Shown here piece by piece: positions 21,127 through 30,204 of a stretch of DNA of 64,000 nucleotides. The number at the start of each line of letters is the position of its first letter. The stretch's first letter is position 1. The DNA lies in contig BGKB01000046.1 of the NCBI GenBank assembly GCA_003116975.1, forward strand, positions 62,001 to 126,000, written 5' to 3'. Source of the stretch: Aurantiochytrium sp. KH105 (Eukaryota > Sar > Bigyra > Thraustochytrida > Thraustochytriidae). The notes beneath the pieces are model-generated. The model ran no database searches, was not told where the DNA came from, and was given only the letters and a program-made list of their open reading frames with translations. The position numbers were made by a program, and so were the translations under genes.

Positions 21127-22942
21127 GAACAATGGAGGCGCCAACAGCGGCGCTAGCAGCAAGAAGAGGCGCAAGAGGAAGCCCTCCGCTGCCAAGGCAT
21201 CTGTGAAGGCCTCGGCGACCTCAGACGCGGCGACAACGTCGACGAATAACAAGAAAAAGGACACCAAGAAGACGCAGCAAAAGTCCGCAGAAAATCCTCT
21301 TCAGGCAGCGCCCAAAGGACAGAGCAAACGACGCCGTGGAGCTCAAAATCCTACGTCAAAGCAGCCTAACACGAACGCATCGACACGGAGCGCCAAAAGC
21401 CGCACCAAATTAAGCAGTAAGAAGCGGCGCGCACGAAACAACAAGTCGAAAAGCGAAAAAGCAGCCAAGGGTATTGGGACCAAAAATTCGAGGCGCCAAG
21501 GCGGTGTCTCAGGAATCTTTATTCGACCAAAGGTAGCTGTGCGCAGGCTCCCGCCCTGTTTCCAGATTGCTGAGCAATTCATCGAGCAGCTTGATGATCG
21601 TATTGGTAATCTCAAAGAGTCCGCAGCACGTTCAAAGTACGAGCTTGTGGGCTTCATCCCGGGCAAAGTTTCAGACGCGCGCCACGCTGCCGCATTTCTG
21701 GGCTTTGAAGACGAAGCTGCAGCGGTTTCTTTCTGCATTGATCTAGACGGTGCCTGTTTCAGTGCAAAGCCGCTCGCCAAGTCTTCTGGCGCATCGAGTC
21801 AAGAAAGCGGAAACAAGGATGATCCAACGGCAGAGGACACGGGCGCAAATAAAGATGCAGATTCAGGTGCAGGTACAGGTGCAGGGGCAGGTGCAGATGT
21901 CAATGCAGATGCAGACGCAGATGCTAATGTAGATGCAGAGAGATCTCAGAACAGTGAAGATTTGGTTGACCTCTTCCAGGATGCCATGGCAAGCGCTGGC
22001 ACCAGTACTGCAGTAGGCCGTGACAAGGAGGAGTTCCCTCTGGTTCCCTGCATTTGCAATTTGGCAATCAACCGTCGTCGTCTCGCCGGCAAGCGAAAAC
22101 CACCAACGCCCGTAAGCGGGACACTCGCTGAAGATCCTGAATTCAAGGCATTTCTCGAACTTGGAGGAAAGCCTCTCCACGCGCCTGCCGCACCTCCTGT
22201 TCCAGCGGCACCGTCTTCTTCCGGAACCGGGGCCACCGCGACAAAGTTTACAGAGCCTGTTGCCTCGGGCACAGTGCCGGACGATGCCGCGGATGCGCCC
22301 AAAGAGGAAGAGTCTGCCCTGCTTCGATTTTTGCTCAACGAACAAGCAAAGAAAAAGAAGAAGCGGGAAGAACGAGAGCAGCAAAAGCTCGGAAAGGCGA
22401 AGAAGCTGTCGAAAAAGACCAAGGTCAAACCGACCTCGAAACACGTAAAGATCACCAAAATCCAAACACCCCCTCAGCCTTCGTCGGGTGAACAGGCGGC
22501 TCCGAAGATGTCCAAGTCTCAGCTGAAAAAGGCCAAAGCCAAGACCAAGGCCAAGTCTTCGTCATCGACAACGACGACAACATCAACACCGCCAACAACA
22601 ACAACAACAAAATCAACAACAACGACGGCGAAACTAACGACGAAACCAACGGCAGCATCTTCGCAAAAGCAGTCGACGCAGAAACAGCAAGGCAAACCGC
22701 AAGCCAAGCAACCTCCCAAAGCACCAATGGCGCCAGGGGCGGCGAAAGCTGGCCCTGCTGGTGCTGGAGCGAACGCTGATGGTGCTTCGACAAACGGGAG
22801 CTCCAAGTCTTCCTCGTCGCGGAATCGACGACGTGGCGCACAAAAGAAAAAAGGCGGACCAGCCGGTGCGAACGGACCAGCTGGCGGCTCAGCGGGGAAA
22901 ACCTCCCCAAGCCCATCGAAAGCATCGTCAAAGGTTGCGTGA
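20954..22942 (+). CDS. UPF3: UPF3 homologue, nonsense-mediated mRNA decay factor
   Basis: A 662-residue protein. The UPF3 domain begins at residue 193 (KVAVRRLPP), continues through a conserved phenylalanine-rich core (AAFLGFEDEAAAVSFCIDLDG), and ends with GTLAEDPEFKAFLE at 389-402. These match the start and the end (GTIEEDPEYxxFLE) of the UPF3 RNP-type domain, which binds UPF2 and activates UPF1 on mRNAs with premature stops (family knowledge). Unusually, an acidic Ala/Asp/Gly insertion of roughly 75-90 residues (about 280-355) splits the domain. The N-terminus has a 16-residue polyglutamine run and Lys/Arg-rich tracts; the C-terminus is Lys/Thr/Ser-rich. No clear exon-junction-binding motif is seen. 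The ATG lies in GCCATGG. The stop is 8 bp from that of the convergent kinesin gene. Confidence 0.85.
21850..21945 (+). repeat. Hexanucleotide-like coding repeat inside the UPF3 domain
   Basis: Repeated GGTGCA, GATGCA and GACGCA units encode alternating Gly-Ala and Asp-Ala. They form the core of the acidic insertion that splits the UPF3 domain, so its length probably varies between strains. Confidence 0.8.
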
Positions 22943-22950
22943 ATATTCAT

Positions 22951-25900
22951 TTACTTTTTCATAAATGGCGAGAAGAGCATCGACGCAAAGGAAGAGCTCG
23001 CGGGTTGCACAGGAGCTCCCCCCGTGTTGGAGGACGCATTACTGCTTGCCGAGCCCGTGCTCGTCGCAGAAGGCTTGCGCTTATGCTTTCCAGAGCGCTT
23101 CTTCTTCTTTGAGCTTGATACCAGGCTTCCGGACGAAGACGTTGAAGATGCGGAGACAATCTTGCTACCAAGACGAGCGGGGCGCGGCGGGGCCGGTCCA
23201 TTAACGCATTCGTTTTCGCCCGACTTTGTCTCCTCCGCAGGGGCTGAGCGCTTGGGAGGCACGGGTGGGCGCGCATTATCCTCGGGGCCAGCCCCAACCT
23301 CCTCATCTGCGGGGTGCTCGATTTTGCAGGTAATCTCAGTCGCATCTGCAAAGTTCTCTGTGTCTGCCTCATCGTCATCGAGCTTGCTCTCCTCTTCATT
23401 GCCGAGGTGGCGCTCGGAAAGCTCGGGAGATTGTGTATCCTCCTTCGACTCGGACGCCTCTTCGCCGGTGTCCTTCTGTGCGGTGACGTCTTTCTCATCT
23501 GTGAGCGTCGTCTCCTCAGCAGCCAAGGGCAAAACCGCAGTTCCACGATCACACTCTTCACCACTCTCTTCTTTTTCCTCTTGCGTGTCGCCATTTTCTT
23601 CTTCGGCTCCATCCTGTGCTGAGGAATTGACATCGCCCAGGGGGGGATCATTGTCGTCCTCCTTGCTCACGTCCTGTTCGTTGCGCTTCTTCATGGGTGT
23701 CAGCTCGTCTGCACAGGATTCGCAGTCAGTAGGGATCTCGTCGGCCGCCAACTCCGCCGGGGGAGGCAGTGCTTCGACAACGTCAAAGCTTCCACTTGCG
23801 CCATCCGTATTGGCAAGCATCATTTGAAAGCCTCGCACCAATTTGTCGCGTTGCGCACGATCTGCACACTGAAGATCGTAGGCGTGTGTTGCAGTCGCAA
23901 TGGAGAAGCAGCAATCAGCATCAACCGCAAAGCACGAGCTCCGGAAGCCGTCCGTGAGGCACCCCACGAGAATGCTTTGCACAGGAGAAGCCTCGCTGCG
24001 CTTCTCCTTCATGCTCGTGCCAGCCGACGCAAAAATGACGAGCTCATAGTTAAAAACACCGGCCTGGTTGCCGTCAGCAGACTCTGTAAGCAAAAATGAA
24101 CGCGACTGAGGCTTTTCATCCATGTCAGAAAACTTGAGCAACGTCACGCCCTGTGTCGTGAGCCATTCCTTGAAGGCCGCGAGCTCTTCGCAACGCAGGC
24201 GGTGCTCGCGCTCTTGCAAGGTCTCCTCAGCTTGGCGCAAATTATCTTGGCTCAACTCGCGCTCGGCACGTGCGCTGTCAAGCCTCGTATGGAGACGCTT
24301 GACCTGCGCTTGAGCCTGCGCGATCTGTCGCTCGATTTCCTGCTCCTCGCTATGGAAAAGGGAGGCGTAGCGCTCGGCCTCGCGTTGCCGCAACTCCTTC
24401 TCCTCGACAAGCATGCGCCGAAGATCGAGCTTGGCCTCCAGCAAATTCTGCTTTTGGATTGCAAATTCCATACGCTGGGCCTCGAGCGCGTCGGCATGCG
24501 CCCGACGCAAACCCTCCACCTCCTTGAGGTGCTCCGCCGCGGCTTGTCCCATCGATTCCCTGTGTTCGTCTTGGAGCCTGCTCATTGCGTTGGCGTGCTT
24601 CGCCTCTGCCGCTGCGAGAGAAGCCGCGCTCTCCTCTCGCACCTGAGCCATTAAGGTGTCGTGCTCCAGCTGCTTGTTCTCGAGCGCGGTTGCGTGTGCG
24701 CTCTCAAGTTCTTCGACACGAGCAGCATGCTCAGCAGAAAGTGTCTCGATCGAATCTGCATGTTCCCCGCTGGCGCGATCCATCGCCAAGGCGTGATCTG
24801 CCCTCGTCTGCTCCATGGTCTCATCGTGTTCACGCTGCATGCGGTCAACCTCGGCGGCATGGTCGTCGGTCATTTTGGCGATCTTGTCCTTGGTGCTCTT
24901 GCGGAAAAGCATTTCCTCCATGGCATGCTGCTTGGCCTTTCGCTGGTTGCCCTCAATTCGTGCCGCCATCGCTTCTTCGCGGGAACGAGTCTCGGAAGCG
25001 AGACCCTCCAATTCTTCTTCTTTGGCACGTTGACGTTCCGTCTCTTCGTCACAGCGCTGCTTGATGTCGTCGGCTTCGGACTTGAGAGCTTGCGCCTTGG
25101 CTTCACGTGACTCTGCTTCGACAATACGCTCTTGGGAGGTCCTCGATAGCTCTTGGGCGGCGGCCTCAGCCTCGCCGAGCTCGTTGGCACGCGCCGCCAT
25201 GGCATCCCGCTCCGCAGCGACATTTTCCTGCAGTTGAGCCATTTCGCTCTCGACAACCGCGCGGGCCTCGCAAGCCGCCATCTTGGCCTGCTCGAGCTCT
25301 TCATTACTCATTTCTAGGCTTTCGCGCGTTTGCTCCAGGCTCGCCACGCGGTCTTCCAAATTCTCCTTGGTCGACAGGAGGTCCGCCTTGTCGCGCTCGA
25401 GATTTGCCTTGGCCTGCTCGACGCTGGCCTTGGTCTGCATGAGCTCTTCATTTGCCATTTCAAGCCCGTTTCGTGTCTCTTCAAGATTGGCGACGCGTTC
25501 TTCGAGCTCCTTCTTGTTGGATTCAAGATTAGCCTTCGCGCTCTCGAGATTGGCTTTCGCTTCCTCAACCTCGGTTTTAGCCTGCTCGAGCTCCTTGTTG
25601 GCTGTCTCGAGACCATCGCGGACGTCTTCGAGGTGCGCAACGCGGTCCTCGAGCATCGTCTTGTTTGCCTCGAGATTCGACTTGTCACTCTCGAGACTGG
25701 CGTTTGCCTCCTCGACCTCGGTCTTTGCCTGCTCGAGTTCATTGTTGGCGGCCTCGAGGCTATCGCGCTTCTCCTCAAGGCTCGCGACGCGGTCTTCGAG
25801 TTCCCTTTTCGCGGCATCAAGGCTGGACTTGTCGTCTTCGAGGATGCTTTTGGCCTCTTCAACGTCAGCTTTGGCAAGCTCGAGTTCTTTATTGGCCGTC

Positions 25901-28900
25901 TCGAGACCGTCGCGAGCCTCCTCCAGACTTGCCACGCGGCTCTCGAGCTCTTTCTGGGTTGCCTCGAGCGTCGCTTTGTCATTTTCAAGACTGGCTTTGG
26001 CCTCCTCGACTTCAGACCTGGACTTTTCCAGGCTCTGGTTTGCAGCCTCGAGACTCTCACAAGTCTCTTCAAGACTTGCGACGCGGTCCTCAAGGTCCTT
26101 CCTTGCGGCCTCCAAGGCGGTCTTTTCGTTTTCCAAATTTTCCTTGGCCTCCTCGATTTGAGCTTTTGCGGCCTCAAGGCATTCGATGCGTCCCGTAAGA
26201 TCCTTATTCTCCTCGAGAGACTGCTCATGAGCCTGGCGAAGCTCGAGAAGCTCGACGTCAAGCTTCTCGTGCTGCGCAGAGAGCTCTTCGTACTTGGTCG
26301 TAACATCGAAAAGCTTGCAGGTTTCCTCGGCCTTGGCTTTCTCAAGTGCCTCAATCTCGTCCTTGCAGGCCTCGATCTCCGCCGCTAGCGCTGTCTTTTC
26401 TTCCGTAAGTGCTTCCTCCTTGGCCATAGCTTCTTCGCGCGCCTTGACAAGATCTCCTTCAAGGCTCTCCTTGGTACTTGCAAGGGTCTGCTCGAGCTCG
26501 CAAATGGTTGCGTCTCGCAGCGAGATGGTGTTTTGCTTGTCGCTTGACTCAGCTTCGAGATCCGCCTTGCTCGTCTCAAGGGCAGCGATGGTGCTCTCGT
26601 GCGACTGAATGGTCTCCAGGTTAGTGGCTAGCTGAGCAACTTGCTCATCGACAGTGCACTGGAGCGCATTACGCGCAGACTCAAGCTCCGACTTGGCTGT
26701 CTCAAGCTCGACGATATGCTCCGACTTGGTCGATGATTCTGCCTTGAGAGCTTCAATGCGCTGAGAGCTCGACAATTCGAGGGCGGCAAGCTCCGCTGAA
26801 ACCGCCTCACTCTCTTTGGTTTTAGCTTCGAGATCTGAGGTCAGTTTCTTTGTGGTACTGCGAAGCTCCTCGACCTCGGCTTCGGAAGCTTCCAATTTGC
26901 CGGAAACTTGGGCAAGCTCTGCAGCGAGATCTTCGCGCACTTGCTCGAGACTTTCAAGATTCGCCTCAAGGGTCGCGATCGTCTCCTTAAGAGCATTACG
27001 CTCGGACTCGAGCGTCGACTTTTGCTCCTGCAGGTCAGCAATCTCCTTTTCTTTGGTTCCAATGTCCTCACGCGCGGCACCAAGGTCTGCACGAACTGTT
27101 TCAACCGTGCTTTCCAGATTTGCCTTCTCAGACTGCAGATCCACCCTTACTGCCTCGATCTGAGCGAGATCTTGTTTGCAGTCACCAAGAGCTTGCGTCA
27201 GTTCACTGATCGAGGCATCTCGCGCAGTGATAGTCCCATTTGCTGTCTCGAGTGCCTCGGACTCGGCGGCGAGTTCGGCCTCGAGCCCCGCAATTTTCTC
27301 CTCAAGCGCCTGACCGCTTGTCTCCAGACAAGCAATGGCGCTCTTCTTTTCAGCAATGGCGCTTTCGAGATGCTCGATCTCTTTCACACGCGCCGCGCAG
27401 CTCTCGCGTGCCTCGTTGAGCTGAGCGGTCTCTTGCAGAAGCGCGTCTTTAAGATTCGCTGCCTCATCGGCATGTGCATCTCGCTGCGCTGTGGTCTGAT
27501 CGAGTTCCCTTTGCAAAGCGCTACGCTCTTGAGCAGACTGTTCGCGAACCTGTGCAAGCTCCGCATTTACCTGATCAAGGTTCGTTGTGAGCTTGGACAT
27601 CTCGGACTCCGTTGCAAGCACCTTTTCGGTAGTTGTCGCGAGGTCTGCCTCGAGCGCGGCCTTTTTCTCCGAGAGGGCGGTCATACCAGCATCGAGCGAG
27701 GCGATCTTTTCATCTGTACTTTGTTGAAGTTCCTCGAGCTCCTGGATGACGGAAGCCTTGGCGGCCTGCTCTTCTTGAATTGAGGTCTTGGCCATGTCAT
27801 GCAAGTGCTTTTCCTGCTGCAAATCATCATTAAGCTTGGATCGAGCCTCGTTGGCCTCACCAAGATCGCTTTCGAGAGTCTGAATCTGCGCGCTCAAGGC
27901 CTGAACTTTGGCGTGCGTGTCAGCCTGCATTTGGTTGAACTTTTCGGTAAGGTCGGCAAGCTGGCGCTCCGTCTTTTGCAAGGAGGCCGTCTCCGCCTCA
28001 AGGGCTGCTTGCAGGTCATCGCGCTCCTTCTCCAGCGCATCGATACGTTCTTGCGAAGCTTGGAGAGATTCGTTTAGCGTGTTGACTTCCCGTGAACGCT
28101 CCGCGGCCTCTGTGCGCGTCTGCACGAGATCCTGCTCGAGTTGGGCCTTCGCCGTGCTCGTTTCCTCGAGGCTCTTGGAAAGTCTGGACTTTTCCTTTGC
28201 AGCGGCGTCACGCAAGAGATCAATGTCGGTCTTGAGATTTTCTTGCGCCTCAATTCCGGCCTTGACGTCGGCCTCGAGCGCGGCCTTTTCGTGAGCGGCC
28301 TCGCGTCGCGCAATTTCGAGTTCGGTGCGAACCGCCTCGAGATCTTTATCCCGAGCTGCGATTGTCTCGGCGCGCGCTTCGAGCTGTTTCTCGTTCCACT
28401 TGATGGCCTCTGTGTGCTTGACGGCAGTCTCGACATGGCCACGCACAGCGGTCTCCAAGTCGGCCTTGGCGGTTTCAAGGTCGGCCTTGAGGGCGCGAGT
28501 GGTATCGAGGTCAGCCTCTACGACACGAAGTTGTTCTGAGAGCGCGTCGATCCGTTCTGATTTCTCGCGGCATTCAATCTCGAAGTTCTTTCGATCCGTG
28601 TCCCACTTTGCCTCCTTGTCCTTGAGCTCGGTCAAATAGCGCTGACCGACTTTCTCGATGAGCTTCTTGGACTCGATATTTTCAATTTCCACGGCGCGCT
28701 TGTGCTGCTGAAGCTCCTCGTTCAAGTTGGCCATTGCCGCGCTGGTTTCGGTCTGCTTGGCGAGACGTTGGCGTAGGAGATCAATTTCCATGCGAAGTTC
28801 GGCAATAACCTCGTTGTTGGAGTCGCGGTTGATAATGGCGCGATTGACGACACGGGAGCACTCCTGCGCATAGCGCAGGGTTGTTACGCTCTCATCGTGA

Positions 28901-30204
28901 TTAAAGTTCGCAGGACTGATGGTGGCGAGCATGGTCGTGCGCGAGTTACCGCCCAGAGACGGCTTGAGCAGCCAGGTGAGGGTGGAGTCACGATACGGGA
29001 TGACCTCGCGACACCCCGGAACGGCGGGGGAGCCTCCCTGGGCATTCGGCGTCCCAGGGTTGCTCTGCGTGCCGGATCCAGCGCCGGGCGTTCCGAGGAA
29101 GCGCGAGGACCCGCTGTTGACGCTGCTGGTTGTACGAGAAAGAGCGTTAATAACGCGACCCAGGGTGTGCAGGGAGCGATTAATGTTGGCGGCCTCCTTG
29201 AGGTGTTTACCTTGGACTCCACTCTGACCGACGCGCTCGGACCCGGCAAGATCGACGAGATTGATCTTGGAGCTTGTGTCGGTTGCGCTGCAAAAATCAC
29301 TGGCCACGTTGGTCTGCGTAAAGACGAGCGTGAAGATGGCGTGACTGCGGCTGGACTTGCTGTTCATGTTGGTTGCAGCGGTGGTGCGGGCCTTTTCGCC
29401 AATCGCCATCATAGCTTTAATGTCCTCCATGCGGCGAACAGGCAACACGGTGAGGTCCTCGACGTACGGACCCTTCTTTGGGTGCTCACGGATTCGCAAG
29501 TTGTTAGGCTCGTCGACAATGGACTGTTTGCGTTTCTCTTTGTCGCTGGTTGCGAGAAGATCAATGCACTTTTCATTGTAGATCTCAAGGTAAGATGCCT
29601 CCAAGGCGTACCTGGTTGATGCTGCGCGAGCCAGCGCAGTGTCGTCTGCGTGCTCCTCTTGATTGCCAAGTTTTTCCACAAGAGAAGAGCAGATGCGAGG
29701 AATGAGACCTGCATCATCGCCAAAGTCGCTTGCGCCGAGCATGGTGTGGGTCTTTCCGGACCCAGTTTGGCCGTACGCAAAGACACTTGCGTTGTAGCCT
29801 GCAAAGGCATTATCGAGAACACCTTTACCAATGTCATCAAAGACATTTTCTTGAGCACTGTTTTCGCCATAGGCAAAGTCGAAGCTGAAGACGCGCTTGC
29901 CCCGTTTGCGGCCGCTGCCACGCGTGGGCGTACCGTAAGGACTCCCCGTGGGCGTTCCGAGAAGGCTGTTGCGTCCATTGGGGGTTCCGATGTGACTCGA
30001 GCGTCCCGTCGGCGTGCCAAGATTGCTGTTGTTCTTGTTCTCCCCGTTGGTCGCACTACCCTCGAGGTGCTGAAGGCCCGCGAAGATGGTAATCTGGTTT
30101 TCTTCAATCTCCACGCATTGCACGGCCCCGCGCTCTTTTTCGCGCTCACTTAGAGGTCGGCATCGCACGGCCACTTTGACGGAGCTTTCGATTTCATCAG
30201 CCAT
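22951..30204 (-). CDS. Kinesin-3-like motor with giant coiled coil and C-terminal PH-like domain
   Basis: A 2417-residue microtubule motor. The N-terminal motor has the P-loop AYGQTGSGKTHTM (about 143-155), switch I with SKSSRSH, and switch II LVDLAGSERVGQSG (about 318). IPYRDSTLTWLLKPSLGG and INRDSNNEVIAELR follow, as in kinesin-3 (KIF1/Unc104), which carries vesicles or ciliary cargo towards plus ends (family knowledge). A GTP-x-G repeat insertion (about 61-96) and another Gly/Pro-rich insertion (about 361-395) interrupt motor loops; both are rich in Ser/Thr-Pro sites. From about 475 to 2000 the chain is coiled coil, including an exact 49-residue repeat array. A PH-like domain lies at about 2025-2130, then a Glu-rich and finally Lys-rich tail. 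No FHA domain is seen. The ATG has A at -3 and G at +4. No intron in 7.25 kb. Confidence 0.9.
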   Translation of the reverse strand: MADEIESSVKVAVRCRPLSEREKERGAVQCVEIEENQITIFAGLQHLEGSATNGENKNNSNLGTPTGRSSHIGTPNGRNSLLGTPTGSPYGTPTRGSGRKRGKRVFSFDFAYGENSAQENVFDDIGKGVLDNAFAGYNASVFAYGQTGSGKTHTMLGASDFGDDAGLIPRICSSLVEKLGNQEEHADDTALARAASTRYALEASYLEIYNEKCIDLLATSDKEKRKQSIVDEPNNLRIREHPKKGPYVEDLTVLPVRRMEDIKAMMAIGEKARTTAATNMNSKSSRSHAIFTLVFTQTNVASDFCSATDTSSKINLVDLAGSERVGQSGVQGKHLKEAANINRSLHTLGRVINALSRTTSSVNSGSSRFLGTPGAGSGTQSNPGTPNAQGGSPAVPGCREVIPYRDSTLTWLLKPSLGGNSRTTMLATISPANFNHDESVTTLRYAQECSRVVNRAIINRDSNNEVIAELRMEIDLLRQRLAKQTETSAAMANLNEELQQHKRAVEIENIESKKLIEKVGQRYLTELKDKEAKWDTDRKNFEIECREKSERIDALSEQLRVVEADLDTTRALKADLETAKADLETAVRGHVETAVKHTEAIKWNEKQLEARAETIAARDKDLEAVRTELEIARREAAHEKAALEADVKAGIEAQENLKTDIDLLRDAAAKEKSRLSKSLEETSTAKAQLEQDLVQTRTEAAERSREVNTLNESLQASQERIDALEKERDDLQAALEAETASLQKTERQLADLTEKFNQMQADTHAKVQALSAQIQTLESDLGEANEARSKLNDDLQQEKHLHDMAKTSIQEEQAAKASVIQELEELQQSTDEKIASLDAGMTALSEKKAALEADLATTTEKVLATESEMSKLTTNLDQVNAELAQVREQSAQERSALQRELDQTTAQRDAHADEAANLKDALLQETAQLNEARESCAARVKEIEHLESAIAEKKSAIACLETSGQALEEKIAGLEAELAAESEALETANGTITARDASISELTQALGDCKQDLAQIEAVRVDLQSEKANLESTVETVRADLGAAREDIGTKEKEIADLQEQKSTLESERNALKETIATLEANLESLEQVREDLAAELAQVSGKLEASEAEVEELRSTTKKLTSDLEAKTKESEAVSAELAALELSSSQRIEALKAESSTKSEHIVELETAKSELESARNALQCTVDEQVAQLATNLETIQSHESTIAALETSKADLEAESSDKQNTISLRDATICELEQTLASTKESLEGDLVKAREEAMAKEEALTEEKTALAAEIEACKDEIEALEKAKAEETCKLFDVTTKYEELSAQHEKLDVELLELRQAHEQSLEENKDLTGRIECLEAAKAQIEEAKENLENEKTALEAARKDLEDRVASLEETCESLEAANQSLEKSRSEVEEAKASLENDKATLEATQKELESRVASLEEARDGLETANKELELAKADVEEAKSILEDDKSSLDAAKRELEDRVASLEEKRDSLEAANNELEQAKTEVEEANASLESDKSNLEANKTMLEDRVAHLEDVRDGLETANKELEQAKTEVEEAKANLESAKANLESNKKELEERVANLEETRNGLEMANEELMQTKASVEQAKANLERDKADLLSTKENLEDRVASLEQTRESLEMSNEELEQAKMAACEARAVVESEMAQLQENVAAERDAMAARANELGEAEAAAQELSRTSQERIVEAESREAKAQALKSEADDIKQRCDEETERQRAKEEELEGLASETRSREEAMAARIEGNQRKAKQHAMEEMLFRKSTKDKIAKMTDDHAAEVDRMQREHDETMEQTRADHALAMDRASGEHADSIETLSAEHAARVEELESAHATALENKQLEHDTLMAQVREESAASLAAAEAKHANAMSRLQDEHRESMGQAAAEHLKEVEGLRRAHADALEAQRMEFAIQKQNLLEAKLDLRRMLVEEKELRQREAERYASLFHSEEQEIERQIAQAQAQVKRLHTRLDSARAERELSQDNLRQAEETLQEREHRLRCEELAAFKEWLTTQGVTLLKFSDMDEKPQSRSFLLTESADGNQAGVFNYELVIFASAGTSMKEKRSEASPVQSILVGCLTDGFRSSCFAVDADCCFSIATATHAYDLQCADRAQRDKLVRGFQMMLANTDGASGSFDVVEALPPPAELAADEIPTDCESCADELTPMKKRNEQDVSKEDDNDPPLGDVNSSAQDGAEEENGDTQEEKEESGEECDRGTAVLPLAAEETTLTDEKDVTAQKDTGEEASESKEDTQSPELSERHLGNEEESKLDDDEADTENFADATEITCKIEHPADEEVGAGPEDNARPPVPPKRSAPAEETKSGENECVNGPAPPRPARLGSKIVSASSTSSSGSLVSSSKKKKRSGKHKRKPSATSTGSASSNASSNTGGAPVQPASSSFASMLFSPFMKK
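25270..26109 (-). repeat. 147-bp (49-residue, seven-heptad) coding repeats in the kinesin coiled coil
   Basis: About 5.7 tandem units, each beginning LEDRVASLEE or a close variant and running 49 residues, exactly seven heptads. Register is perfectly kept across units, so the array extends one continuous coiled coil. Confidence 0.9.
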
